In this document: piece after piece, positions 19,607 through 33,600 of the stretch | How positions within the stretch are numbered: position 1 is the stretch's first letter | Layout: every line of letters starts with the position of its first letter | DNA from: Psococerastis gibbosa | Taxonomy: Eukaryota; Arthropoda; Insecta; Psocodea; Psocidae | NCBI GenBank assembly: GCA_963971405.1 | Contig: OZ020490.1 | Coordinates: 25,197,464-25,261,463, forward strand | DNA length: 64,000 nt | Direction: 5' to 3' | Position numbers and translations under genes: made by a program | The notes under the pieces: generated by a model | Seen by the model: only the letters and a program-made list of their open reading frames with translations | Database searches by the model: none | Told to the model about the DNA's origin: nothing

Positions 19607-21042
19607 TCCATATAAGATGACCGTCTACAATTTATTTTCAATATAGCCTAACGATCCAAAGTTCAAATGTCCTCCATGTATTATGTACTATGTATTTTAA
19701 ATTGAATTTTTGTAAACACAAAGACGTAAAATACACTCTTCTTAATGCGAAATACCTATTTATAACTTTCGTCATTAATATTGCACAAATGATTTGTTAA
19801 GGTATTGTTTCTCTTCCATCAATAAAAAAAATCAATTTAGGCTAAGTCTAGTGCAGTGGTGAAATTTACAAAGTGTGAATTTTGTGCTGTTTTATACTAT
19901 TCTCTTTATTAACATGTTCAGCTTTTAGCATAGGCTACAACGTATAGTTTTTAAAATGAATACACAATCAATTTTTCCGTCGTACCTATACGAGTATTAT
20001 TATGTATGTACTAGCATTTGTATCCAACTATAGTATCATACTTAAAAACTTTGAGTGCTACTCGCTAGTCATCTAAAATTTAACCCCCCCCCCCCCCGAA
20101 ATAAATTTTCTTATGTAAACCTGTATTGTTTGAAGAATTCAACCATTAATTCATTAATAAATGACGTAAACATTTTTAAAACATATGTCACAAAAAAAAG
20201 GCATTAACTATCTTGATGATTTGAATTTGTTGTGCTAAACGCTACGCACGCGGCATTAAGGAAGAATAAGAAGAAGAAGTGCTAAACTGTACATGACCTT
20301 CCAATTAAAAAAGAAATATATAGAAGAAATCTGTATCAAAACACAAGTTGTTTTATGAATGAAAGGTTGTTGTGCATTACACTACAATACATTTTATAAA
20401 TGACAAGGCTAAACTACAACGTTTCTATAGAAAAAAATTATTATTGCTCTGACACTTTCGCGAAGTTTTTAGTATAAAAATATTTTTGGCACTATTTCAC
20501 GAAAAAAATTATTATGTAATGAAATACGAGTCGTATTGAAAAAGGGTTTGCTTATCCCCAGAGAATTTCTTTGTTGATTTAATGGTAAATTGAAATGTTA
20601 ATGGGCCACAAAAATGGTTCGTGTGTACAGAGACTGCACAATTTACTGTATAGCCTACTTGAATAAATGAAGGCTGCTAGAATAATGAGAAAGACTGATT
20701 TGTCACCATTTACTGTGTGTACATTATTAAGAGACTGCATTTCTGGTTGCCCAAGTACGTTCTACAGTAGACCTATTGCTTCCACAGTTAGAAAAGACTC
20801 AGGTTATCAAAGAAAAAGTATTTCAGCACAAAATTCCTGCTGCTTTGGCATTGACAAATTTACAATGTTTTCTCTATACAATAAATAAATAAATAACTTA
20901 TTTAATACAACATAGTGGGGGTTTCGAAGTTTTGTTACTGGCTGGAGCTGTGCCAATTTTCTGATGAACCGTTGTGAATTTTGCATCATTTGCTTCTCCC
21001 ACAGATTCTATTTAAAACTAAGGTAGAGTGAATATTAGAGGA
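19607..21042. other. No gene seen
   Basis: AT-rich between two hAT-like MITEs, with a C run at about 20082 and AAGAAGAAGAAG at about 20268, which may be a retroposon tail. Confidence 0.55.
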
Positions 21043-21371
21043 CAGTGCCGGGTTTGGCTATGGGGCCAGGAGGGCCCCACAAAAAAGGGGCCCCCCACAA
21101 AAAGTCACAAAATACAAAATCGTAATAGATTAAAAAATTCAAAGAACTACTAGTAACTAAAGCAAATAAATGGAAATATTTAATGGCGGGAAATCAGAAA
21201 GTGCCCTGGCATTAATAATAAATCGTTTTACTCTATTATTTTCTATTTTACATCCTCTATATTTTATAAATGATAGTGGAATAGTGTAAGGGTGCAAGAC
21301 TTTTCGGTCCGAGAAAGGGCCCCCCACACATTTCCGGCCCAGGGGCCCCCAAAAGGCCAAACCCGGCACTG
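21043..21371. mobile_element. hAT-like MITE CAGTGCCGGGTTTGGC
   Basis: 329 bp. CAGTGCCGGGTTTGGC is perfectly inverted at the right end, and GGGGCCCCC blocks lie next to both ends. The flanking 8-mers (TTAGAGGA and TTATATAT) do not match well. Confidence 0.8.
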
Positions 21372-22084
21372 TTATATATAGAGGTGATAAATTTAGAGAA
21401 TAATGATGCAAAATTCATGACACTTCGGAACGATCCTTAGAAGAAAGGGCGACTTGGCTAGGTTTCGATGAATTTACATTTTTAATTGTTTGGTTGGCCA
21501 TTAGTGACAGATTTCTAATAACATTTCTTTGTAAAATTTCAGAAAAGATTTAAATAAAATTAAAAGATCTACAGTATTTAATAAAGGTGATTTCTGTAAA
21601 TGGGAAACTCCCAAAGTCGCGTTTTCTACTTGACTGTCCATTGTACAATACATTTTTAATCTATCGTATTGTTTTACTAATTAGTAGTGTAGTTACAGTT
21701 GGGACTTAGCTACGAAATTATTTTACACTTCTGATTGTTTTTATTTTGGAATGATTAGCCTTACTGAAAAGTACACACTTTTTTTTTTTAAAGGTTAATC
21801 GCGTACAAACAATATAATGAATGTAGCCTATTAACGTCTTCAAATTACAGCCGGCTGGCTGGTTGGCAGCAACATGTGGCATCGATGCCTCCACTCCCCT
21901 CGATCCTGTCACGCTAGTTACAGTATACTATTTAAAATTTAGATCCTCAATCGCAACAATTACAACTCACTCGGCAAATAAAATATCCTATTAGATAAGT
22001 AAAGTTAACTTGTTGACTTCAATATAAATAAAAGTGCAATACATTTTGTTTTCATCCAACTCCAGCGGGCCTACTATGGAGATT

Positions 22085-22195
22085 ACATTTTTAATCCTAA
22101 CCTGGCATTAAAAATGTAAGCAAGATAATTTTAACATGGAAAGTGCTATTCAAAATTATTTTGTTTACATGCTTAACCCCCAAGAATAAGTTAAA
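22085..22195. mobile_element. Interior fragment of the AGCCTGATCGAGG MITE
   Basis: AAGATAATTTTAACATGGAA and GTGCTATTCAAAATTATTTT match the element interior. TIRs are lost. A GGCG MITE follows directly at 22204. Confidence 0.6.
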
Positions 22196-22203
22196 ACTAA
22201 TCA

Positions 22204-22365
22204 GGCGCCCATTCCACATACGTCAATCGTCAATGAAAAATTGAAAAATGACGTTTTAGCAGACATTAAAGACATACTAAAAATTCCGCTACCACGTCAA
22301 TTTGCGTCATTGTTACGTCATTTTTCTATTTTTCATTGACGATTGACGTATGTGGGATGGGCGCC
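22204..22365. mobile_element. Palindromic MITE, GGCG-CCC-ATTCC termini, copy 2
   Basis: A 162 bp element of the same subfamily as 6662-6812, with the same arms and centre. Flanks are TCA and TTA (an imperfect 3 bp duplication). Confidence 0.9.
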
Positions 22366-22774
22366 TTACCAAAGTAGGCCCGCAGGTTTATATAGCTGCT
22401 TGTATAGCGGCACTTAGCATGTGAAGCTGTTATACTGTCACTATTAGCTAATCTATTAATGATCTTTTTAAGTAGGCTAATATTTCCAAAATTAACATAA
22501 TTTTTCTATTATGTAAAACATTAGCGGTGGTTTGGGAGAATAACGGGTCACAACCTTTACATTTTGTCTGTGTGATTACATAATACTGTAAAAACAGTCA
22601 ATTGGAAGAGGAAGCTGCCAAAAATGAGACGTGTACAATAACTATATATTGTAAGGTACTAACCGACCACACCACGATAGGATGGCACATGGAACACTTT
22701 GTTTATTCGAAAACTTGCATAACGGGAACACCGTGTTTATTCGTTTTTGCTTTCCGATTTATACGTAGTATATT

Positions 22775-23635
22775 GCTTTCCAATTTATACGTAGTATAAG
22801 GAAAGCTTTGTGATGGTCGAAATTTTCGAATCCGGGATTTCAACGGATTTACATGTTTTCAGGTCCCAGGAACCCAAAAAAGTGTTTTTTACGAAATGTC
22901 TGTCTGTCTGTCTGTGCATCGATTTCCGGGCAAACTGTGATGAAATTTAGCACGTAGGTTTACAAAAATCATACCTCGGGACTATTTTTTATTATTTTGG
23001 GCCAATTCAATTTGGAGGGGGGGGGGGTTTATTCTCGAAAACTCCAAAAAAACGTCTAAATAAAATTATTTCTCAAAAACGCCGCCAATGATTTCTTTTA
23101 AATTCTCATATATTGTAGTTGTTATTAATGTGGAAAAATTGCGGGGGGTCGCTTGCCCATTAATAGTTTGCTCCTGGGGGTAAAAAAATAAAAATTACTA
23201 AATTTTAATGAAAAATGACTAAAAAATATTTTCTCTGCGAAACCTTTCTATCGATGATTTCTATCTTCAGGCATGTTTTAGGTGTTAAATTGAGTAACTA
23301 AACCGGATAGGTTGCTTTACCAAAAAAAAATTTGGTTTTGCACAAAAAATTATTTTTTGAAAAAATGATAGAAAATTCGCGGTCAAATGCATTGCGGGTC
23401 CTGCCATTATTGCTGTGTGGTAATTAATGTGTTGGTCTGACATATCTAGAATTTATCTCACTTCCAGTGACGTCAGGTGGACAATCCGACAACGTCCCCC
23501 CCCCCCCCCCCCGATATCGGAAATTTAACCACTGGAAAATTATTTACCATGAAATTACTCATATTCTCTATCTACTAATGTTGATAAATTGGAAAGCATG
23601 TTCGAGTAAACTCGGACCGGTTCTTTTTTAAGCGC
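22775..23635 (+). repeat. Unclassified ~0.85 kb repeat, copy 1
   Basis: From GTATAAGGAAAGCTTTGTGA through GAAATGTCTGTCTGTCTGTC to CGAACAT-type end sequence (GAAAGCATGTTCGAGTAAAC). It holds a 17-C run at 23496-23512. There is no long open frame. An inverted copy lies at 41555-42392 and a fragment at 2735-2935. Confidence 0.85.
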
Positions 23636-23934
23636 TCCAAGTGTTATCGTATCGTCGGCGTGTAGTATAGTATATCAAAGCATCCTAGAGCCTATTAGTA
23701 TATTATTAAATACTACAATATATTTAGACAATAATTAAGTAAATAATCATATTGCTAAATTTCAGTTTTTCGTTGTTACCCGACGAATGACCGGTAATAA
23801 ACATTTTATTTTTTCATTTTTTCATTAAGTAACTGCATAGCCATATGCCATTTCAATGGTAATTTAATTAGGCTCTATACAGCGAATACCCTATTCTTGC
23901 ACATCTCTGAATTTAGTATGCCAATACCATGTAG

Positions 23935-24140
23935 GTATGTAGAGTAGTGGCACAGACTCCGACTTTCACTCGAAAGGTTGTTAGTTCGAGTCCCACACTT
24001 ACTACATTTTCAGACCACGCTTCGGAGGGCATGTAAAGCTAAAGCAGGCGGTCTCGGGCATTCCTAGTTGTGTGAAAGAGAGACTTTTATAGCCTTAACT
24101 CCGCTAGGTTGGCTTAGTAGTAGAAAAAAGTCAATATTTA
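23935..24140 (+). mobile_element. tRNA-derived SINE, copy 2
   Basis: A box TAGAGTAGTGGCACAG and B box AGTTCGAGTCCCACAC, with body CTTCGGAGGGCATGTAAAGC and CTCCGCTAGGTTGGCTTAGT. The tail is AAAAAAGTCAATATTTA. Confidence 0.82.
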
Positions 24141-24421
24141 TGTTGCCGACTGCAAGTTGGCGATATCATACCCAAGATTGGTTGTTCTCAAATAGTATTT
24201 GTTTAAATTGTTCTATTTCTTGGTGGTTTATGGAACATTACTCGTTAAAGTTCTCCCGCCACAAATACCTTTGAAGAGAAAGTAAGCAAATCAATTTAAT
24301 GCTGTTTTCTCCGCTAAATAAATATAAATAAAATAAATAAATATTTAAATAAACTTGGCTCTTTACAATTTTATCACGTTTTTTGACTTCCTCTTCCAAG
24401 TGACTCTACTATTGTCGTCGA

Positions 24422-24609
24422 CTAGCCTATGAACAGTCCTGGGGGGAGGGGTTTGGGGTCCTGACATGCCGCTGCGCTGTCCGTGGGAGACGAGGCGCTC
24501 GCCCCGGAGTTGGCCCTCGTTGCCGCCAGAGGCGACCTCGACGTCGCTTCAGAACTGTCGCCCGCCGTCTGACTGTGCTGGCCTCCATTGACGTAGTAAT
24601 ATGGAGAGG
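24422..24609 (-). CDS. Pax2/5/8 last exon with stop
   Basis: It joins in phase 1 to give TSPYYYVNGGQHSQ, the family-typical SPYYY motif, then a Ser/Ala/Thr-rich tail ending PPGLFIG and TAG (24422-24424). The exon is clearly more GC-rich than its surroundings, which supports it being coding. Confidence 0.88.
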
Positions 24610-27600
24610 CTGCAAAAATAATATAATTTTAGTATTTTTTAGTAGATTCCACAGTAAATATTCAGTTGTAGTTGTACTCGTAGCTGTAGCTCTATAAAAG
24701 ATAGCGCAGGTAATAGGAGATATATTAATATTATTCTTTACATGTTGATACTTATGATATATGGGTTATTTTTTATTGCTTTACAATGAATATTTACTGT
24801 GAAATACGGCATTGTGCAAAAAAAGAGTGGCTTTTGTGTCCTGGGCCGGGGGGGGGGGGTCCAACTGAGTCTTAAAAGTCATCAACTGTTGAAAACAGTC
24901 GCATAAAAATACCTAGTTCGAAAAGTCCCCCCTTTAAGCTGGGACATATCATTTCAATTTACCATCGGAAGACGTTTCTTCTTCATGAATGCCCTCATGC
25001 CCTATCTTCTTCAGAACATACAAACGAAACGTTTTTTTTCAGCTTGGGGTCAACTCCCCCACCAAGGGGACTCGTATCTGTACTTGGTTAAGTCATGCTT
25101 TTGCCTGTTTCATTGCGTCAATGGTAAGCTTGTATCAGCTTGTCCATTATCGCTTTTTGCCTGTGTAGGTTGAGATCGAGAACGTATGCTAGTTTGCCAA
25201 TGGCCAAAAATTCATATGGAAAACAATACAAATAATGTCCGAAATCCATGTGGCCGTTGGCATTAGACAAGGGACCTGTGGGCCACTATAAGTATGGTCC
25301 ATAAAAAGTCCTTCAAAAATTGAAAATTACCCCACCAAGAGCCCGAAATGTCGCCTCGGTCAGCAGTCCATTGCCTCAACAGAGAAATGGTCCTAATTAC
25401 ACTGGAGTTAACAGTTATTTATTTGCAGAAATAGCCCTAGGGTAGTTCCCACCAACTTCCAGAAAAACTTTCCTTTGAGTTAATGTGCCCACATAGACTA
25501 TAAACACAATTTTACCTTATTGAAAATTTATACTAACTTCATTTCAATCTGACTAATAGCAGTAGGAAAGTTTACCTTTAGAAAGTTTGCACCCAGAAAA
25601 TTTTCTGGAAGGAAGTTGTTGAGAGTGGCCCTAATTCATTGACCCTATACATTGAGGCGTAAGGTGTACTCACAGGCTACTTACTGAGAAGTCCCGATGA
25701 GCCGGTGGGATAGGAATAGGTTGAGTACGGGGAGGTTGTGTATTGAGAATATGCCCCCGTGTATCCATAATCACTTACGCCACCTCCTGCTGTAAACAAT
25801 AAGATATTTACATATTATAATATTATAAATAAAAGCAACAGCGTTCTATCATGACAAAAACAATACGGGTATTCACAATGCTGAAGTTGTCGAGTTAACA
25901 CGTTAACGGACATGCCCTAATTTTTTTGTGGTTCCTAGCGTGTCCCCAGGGTACAAAAAAATGTATAAATTTATTTAAATTTTTTATTTTGTCGCGACTG
26001 GTTACTCCACCAACTACCAAGTGAGGGAAATATATTGAAAAAAAAAGTTACAAAAAGGATACACCGTAACCTCCGGATGCAACATCCAATGAGGCAAATG
26101 CACAAATGCATTACATTACATACATATAAATAGGTTAATATGACTGAAATAGCAGTCATAGCCCGTGAGTCACAGCTGTAATAGCAGTCAATTTTATAAT
26201 CATTGCTGTGCGGCAAGGATGCTTCTGCAGTCATCGCGGAAAAGCATTGAGGATAGTTTTAAGTAGCCTATCTGTCCCAGGTAGTGGATATTTTTCATTG
26301 GCCACTTTTGACACACTCCATTGTCCCAGTAGACGCGACTGCTATGCCCCATTAAGACGACTGCTATTGCAGTTGTGTTCGTTAACGTGTTATCCAAGTT
26401 ACCACACTTCGTGAGTGGACCCCTGACTTCCCTTTCCCTTTCAACTATCGTTAACAGGACAGAATTTTAATATAAACTGGACTGGGGTAATAATACTATT
26501 GAAGCGTACTTTCAAAAGTTTCGCAATAACTACAGTCAACATCTTCAGACTTGATTGAGATTGCATCTCGTAAGCTCATTGGCAATAGGTGAACTAATGC
26601 ATACTATGAAACTGCGAAGTCATAGTGCCCCTGAAGGTGTCGAAGGTATAGTCGTGGACGAAACTTTGGTCTTTCAGCCGTGAGTTCTGTTCCATTATCC
26701 TGCCGTGAAACCCCATTGTATTTACATGAACAGAATAATTTGTATGTAGGTACTGTATCTGTGTAAACAAACCTGGGGCGTAATGCGTAAATGCCGGAAG
26801 CATTGAATAAGGCGCTGCTCCTCCTAAACTGGTTAGACCTGGGTCGGGCGACCCCCCAGGGGGCGGTTCCGTTGATTCTACAGGGGCGAAACCCCCACTG
26901 CCTTCTACAAAACACAAGAAAATTGACAAAATACAAACATGCTCATGCCAAAAAAATGAAACTATTATATGGCTACATTATGTAGTCCAGGCTATGCAAA
27001 AAATTAAAATTTTTAACAAGCATAACAATTGCAATCCAAATGTATATAATTAAAGTTATTATTGTAACGCAGCCAAAATAGCAATCCATTAATATAGAAG
27101 AAACTACCATGGCAAATAAAAATAAAAGATCAATCAGCACAACGTCGTTGACAAGGCTCTAATTTTCAACTAAACAAAACTTTCTTAAATTTTAATTAAC
27201 TATGGAATAAAAAACTTTCTTAAATTTTAATGAATTATGGAATACAAGACTTTCTTAAATTTTAATGAATTATGGAATAAAAGACTCTTAAATTTTAATG
27301 AATTATGGAATAAAAAAATTTCTTAAATTTTAATGAATTATGGAATAAAAGACTTTCTTGAATTTTAATGAATTATGGAATAAAAAACTTTCATAAATTT
27401 TGTTGAATTATGGAATAAAAAACTTTCTTAAATTTTAAGTAATTATGGAATAAAAAACTTTCTTAAATTTTGATATGAAGAATACTGGCGCACCGCTATG
27501 TATTGGAATATGGGGGTTACACCTTACTGCATAACTGAATTCAGAATTCTTTACCGCGTTTATTGTTATGAAGAAAAACGGCACCCCTATCTTCCAATAA

Positions 27601-30600
27601 ATGAGTTGCCTATTAGCAAAAGCAATCCTCTCCTTTTTTTCAGTTTTGAGATATTCATTCGCGCAATTTTTTTTATTTTTCAATACTCTATCCGATGAAT
27701 GAGATATTGAGACGCAAAAGCAATTCTAATACTGTTAAAATTAGCTTTATAAACTGTAATGTTTTACCTCATGACGTTGCGGCCCAGCTGTTTTTTGCGG
27801 TTTCTGAAAAATCGACCTGGGTGTACAGGATTGCTTTTGCTAATAGGCAACTCAAATAGTAGTGCGCACGAAAAATTTCTAAGCGCGGTGTGGGACCCTG
27901 CCTTAAGGCGCCCATTCCATTGACCGGCTAGGGCTATTTCCAAAAACGGTGACGTGGTAGCAGACATTCAAGACTTAGGTTGCGTTTCCGCCGATCTCGC
28001 ATTGCAGAATGCAAATGACATTGACGGAAATTAGAATTTTTCTTTTTATAGAGATCTATCAAAATGTTTGTACTTAACATATCCCATGACGCCATTTTTT
28101 AATTTTATTTTGTTTGTTTGTGATTTTACTGTATGATCATTGATCAATTTTAACTATGGCATAGAGGAAAATAAACATGTCCGTCAATTCTGCAATGCGA
28201 GGTCGGTGGAAACGCCACCTAAGTCTTGAATGTCTGCTACCACGTCACCGTTTTTGGAAATAGCCCTAGCCGGTCAATGGAATGGGCGCCTAATCTGACC
28301 CATTAAAAACTCCATGCAACTGTCTCATTCCAACAAAATTATATAAGTAGGCAAGGTAAGTATTTTACTACAGTTACGAGTAACTTACCTAAAGAAGAAG
28401 CTATAGGTGGAGTATATACAGGGGCACTTTGCTGCATGGACTCATAGAGATCAGTGGCGGTTGTGGAAGAGGGGAAGGGCTGAGCGTCGTAATACGGACT
28501 TCCCCCGCTACCTGCGCCACTGTTTAGTTCCGACAGCAATTTATGCTCTTCTTTTATGCTCCATTTACTGGGCCATAGCTGAAAAATTAGGCTAATTTTA
28601 GTTGTTGTTGTTGTTTCCAACGCCTGCCTTCAGCATTTCTGCTTTAAGCAACCCTGTCAGCCTGGCGGGGGGAGTGAGTCTGTTTGTTAACTTGAGGCAC
28701 CCTAAGGGTAGACTCTTCCACCTCGGGGGAAAGGGGAGTTGACTTACAGGGTGGACCTCCTGATGATTATAGTGGATTCCGAACCACTTGGGGAACATGA
28801 TAAAGTCACACGATTAAATCGGAGGTGACCAGGACTCGACACGTACCTATACTTAAATAAGCGCGTTATCATGTCCCACCATGTCCCCCTGCCAACGCTG
28901 TGCACACTACCAAGTTTGCCGCAGTTTGAAACATGCTCTGTTCTAATGGAATGAATGAATGAATGAATGAATATATTTTAGTACGATACAATGAGTCAAT
29001 ATACAATATAACAACAATTTGTAGAAATCACGCCACTGGGCAAATACCCGAGTGTGGCCTACATCCGTTAACACAACGAAATAATCAGTAAAAGTTTGCT
29101 AGCTAGGCTACAATAAAATAGGTATACTCATGTTTAATTTTGTTTTTCGCACTATAGTAGCATTGCATACAACTGTATATTGTTATAAATCGAATTTACA
29201 AAGTATCAAATGTCAAAAACATCACGCTCTTTAACGACTTTAACATAATTAGATATTTCCTTTTTTATGATATATGGACTTCCAGAACTTCGGCATATCA
29301 ATGGAAGGGCACTAAAATGTTTTACACCAATGAATATATGAATATAGGAATCAACATGGTAAGGCCGTTGGCAGGCTAATTTTAGTAATTTGTTAAGATT
29401 TATTGGTTCGCTTTGACTGGGACCAGGGCCGTAGCTAGAATTTTTCGGGTGGGTTCATCTGACGTCTCTGGAGGTGAGGTAACCTCAAAATAATTAAAAC
29501 TCCATTCTACCTAGTCAAGTGTAAGCTGCTAATATTTCAGGGAGAGGGGGGGTCCGAACCCCCCCCCCCCCCTGCTACGGCCTTGACTGTGACGATCTTT
29601 GAGTCAGTCAATGTTACCTAAAATGGGACAGCCCGAGGGAAAAATAAGTGAGAAAATGGAAAATCTATCATTGGGAGATTAGTGCAAGCAATGAGTGTTC
29701 CTCCACATTTTTATAGATAAAGGTTACAATGGCTGATCCACGGAGGGGGTCATGGGGGTCATGACACCCCTAAATAAGTAATTTCATAAGATAGTAAAAA
29801 AAATTAATTGAATAAAACTCAACTTTTCAACAAATTACTTTTTAAACTTACATGCAATTAGTGACCCTCCCCCCCCCCTAAAGTTTCCGCTGTTTCCGCT
29901 GGATCTGTGCAGTGCAGCCTTCAAATTAATACAACTTTTGAACAGATAATTTTGACTTGGTGAAAAACAAAATTCATTTGTAATTTATATTAAAAATTTA
30001 TTTTACATCATGCTAATAATTACCATTTTCATACCGGTATCACTGTTTCAAAATTTTACAATATTTATAATAACTTATATTTATCAATTTCCTTCATCAT
30101 CATCACTAGGCTACTACTGTTGGCCCTTTTTTTCTGTCATAATTTACTGCTAATTATGGCAGAGTACAACCATACATATAGAATGGGCTAAAACAGTTCT
30201 TTGGTAAAATATAACAGTTTTGGATGAGAATACCATATGTATATGGCCAACAAAGGATCTGCCCTTGAAAGGTTATTGGCAATGGAGTAAGCCTGCCCAG
30301 CGGAACATTAGTCATGATATGGTGGGAAATGTGAAGTTTAAGAAGAAGTTTTTAAACTAGTATTCTCTGTGGCTATTTTCTGTGTCTATGTTCTGAGTCT
30401 GTTTTAGCAATTAAGGTTTACTGTACAACGTTCTCTTTAATGCTAGGTACGCTTGGGTTCAGCTTATATAGGTAGGTAGCTATATTACTTACATTAGAAT
30501 AAAGCTGATCACCACTATATTGAGTTCTCTGTCTTTTAAATTCTTCCTCTGAGTGCCCATTCAGTTCTCGAGCGTCATCTGAAACAAGAAAATTAAAATG

Positions 30601-33600
30601 TCAGAATCAGAATGCACATGCACATCTGAAGCCCTTGAAAGACAGTAGACGGCCACTTACAGAACTGAACTGGATGATTGATCTTCAATGTTCCATAATA
30701 TACAAAAGAAAAATGCCGTCAGCTTGCCAAAACAATTACAGAAAAAAAACTAACCCTTTCCTTACAATTAATATAAATCTTCAACTAACTCGAAACCCTG
30801 TGTTAAATAACAGCCTTAGTCGCGCAACTGATGCAAATAAATGGACACTTTTGGTTTAGGTGATTGGGTTCAGACCCTGTCCTATATATAAAGACTAGGC
30901 ATATGCCCAGGACACAAAATTTTGGAGGGGGCGCCAGTGGAAATGAAGAAATACCTTATCCATAAAAAATAAAACCCCTGTTGTCTATCTGGGGTCTATT
31001 TTTTTAGCATTAACTTAGTGTTTACCCAAGTTAATTAAAGTAAAAATTGAGAGTTTTTACACCTTATACTTTGGTCGTACAATACTTCTTACCATTTTCT
31101 TTCGCAACATTTTGTTTTACCGGGATAGGGGGCGCTGGAAGACGAAATCCCAAGGTCGGGGCGTGATTGAGTTGCGGAGTAAAACATACCGCTGTTCAAT
31201 ATTCAATTCATTTCAATGCATTATGCAAAGCCTGATGTAAAATGTGTCAATGAAAAAATTACAGAAGAAAATTTTGAAAAATGAGTTTTGCGCGCGGTTT
31301 TCCCGGAAATAAGGGCTAGGAAACCAAGTCTGGCAGTCGGGCGTTTCCGGTTTCCTATAGATTGCGGAGGGTCGCCACTCTGCTCGCTCTTCCGCCCTAC
31401 ATTTATTTCATTTCCCAGAACCATTCTTTTGTGCATATCAACATTTTTATTTTTGATGTCTTCATCGTACTTTAATGGACTGCTGATGTTGACGCGTAGC
31501 CTATAGCTAATTTTAATGTTTTACTAGGCTATATTTAATAATAATGGCCCCTCAGCAAACTCCTGACCTGTACCTCCTCGCGGTGAGGGGCGGCAGGCAG
31601 GCAGGTACCGAGTGGGGTTCGGTCAAAGACCCCCCCGTTTAACTCCGTGGAGTTAGGGCATGGGCACCCTCTTGTCCATGGGAGACGATAAGCTCCCTAA
31701 AGGCGGACGAACTGGATCCTGGCAACAGGTGACGGTCAACGGCATAGGGTGCGGAAGGCAAGGGGACACCACCGCATTATAGGCCCAAGTGGCATTCCAA
31801 GAACCAGCAACCATGTATAATTCGAGGCATCGAAGTCACATGTTGCTGCTAACCGGCCATCCGGCTGTGACTTGAAGAAGAAGAAGATTTAATAATAATG
31901 TCCTAAGGCACTTTTTATGTACCTAGACCTACGGATAGGTCCCTTTTCCAAGGCCAACGACCCCATGGATTTCGGACATTATATTTGTATTGTATCTATA
32001 AGAATCTTTGGCCATTGGTATACGTCCTTGATGTCAACCTACTCCGGCTGCAAGGGATAATGGACAATCTGAGACAAGCTTACGATTGGCGCAATGAAAC
32101 AGGCCAAGTACAGATACGAGTCACCAGGCTATATTACGTGTCATTATTTATTTATTCGTTCTTGCTGAAATTCGCAGATTTCGTCTTTGAGCACCATATA
32201 CGATATAATTAAGTGAAGAAGTGTAGGTTTTGTGCTTGGAATAACAAAAAAGAAAAATGTCGTCCGGTAGAATAAGCATTAGGCCTAATCCGGAAAGTTA
32301 AAATCCTTAGCTCGGGAAAGGCATCATGCTCAGAATTAATCGCCGAAGAGTGTAGTAGCCGGGCATCATTGGCGGAAACAGAGGGGGGGGGGGGGGTCAC
32401 TGGGTCATGACCGCCCATTTTAAATAGGCGGCGAAATGACAACTTAATTCTTTTTTTTTAACAAAATATGAAAAGTGTTATTGTAATGCATCTTTAAATG
32501 ATTTCGTTTCGTTCTGTGTGTACCAACTAGTAATAATGTTCGGAAAAACTAAATCAGTTACTTAAGAGGACATGCTACGTAGAAAATGAGCACCCCAAAA
32601 TTTGTTGTTTTTATGGACTTTTTATTTTTTATTCAATTAACAAAGCAAGTCATTAAAGATTTGGCTCATGAAAGTTGTAGAAGACTACTTGGTGCATCAT
32701 ATCGGGTATCATATAATCGGGTATTTTTACTTTTTGGTTTTGTAGTTCTTCCGAAAATCCCAGAATACGCATAATTTTAGTCCGTTCTGGTATTTATGAA
32801 AGAACTAAGGTACCAAAAATTTAATATTTCCCATTACATGATGCATGAAGCAGTCTTCTACAACTTCCATGAGCCAAATGTTTATATAATGACATGCTTT
32901 TTTAATTAAATAAAAAATAAAAAGTAAATAAAAACAACAAATTTTGGGGTGCTATTTTTCTACGTAGCATATCCTCTTAAATCAAATACCGTATTCGTTT
33001 CCTGTATACCGTGCTGTATGAAGTTATAGTCGGGACCCAGGTCACAATATTCCAGGACTAACAAGTTGATTAAGTGGTATATAAGTAGTATACATTAAGT
33101 TATAACATATTTATAATAGACAAGTTAAGTATCTACATAATAGTCTCCTTAAAACAAAAATCTCATCATTTTTTAATGCACAAATGAAGAAAAAATGTCA
33201 AGTGGAATAACCGCCTTATGAGGTTAATTATAAATTCAATGGGTACCGTAGGCTTTAATAATTAAAAAATTATACCAAACCCCAAAAATTATGCCACATC
33301 TCGAGGAAAAGTCCAATCTCGCCCTACGGGTAGGATAAAAAAAAAAAAAATATGCTCAGAAATCCGAAAAATCCTTTCCACGGGCTTTCCAGCACAATTC
33401 CAGCAGCCTTTAAACCCCTTTTTGGATAGAAAACTTAAGCAGTGGGGGAAGGTTATCGAAGGCAAGCAGCCGGTCAGCTATAGGAGGATCAAAGACTTGT
33501 CGAAGTGCTCCCATGGGGAGGCTGCAGCATCGCGCATTGAAAGGGATACAAGTATAAGTAAAGTAGCGGGGGGGGGGGGGGGAGCGGGGGGGGGGGGGGG

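Noticed and set aside
27174-27475. Regular repeats reminiscent of a CRISPR array
   Set aside because: Units are contiguous with no unique spacers, in a eukaryotic intron: a minisatellite.
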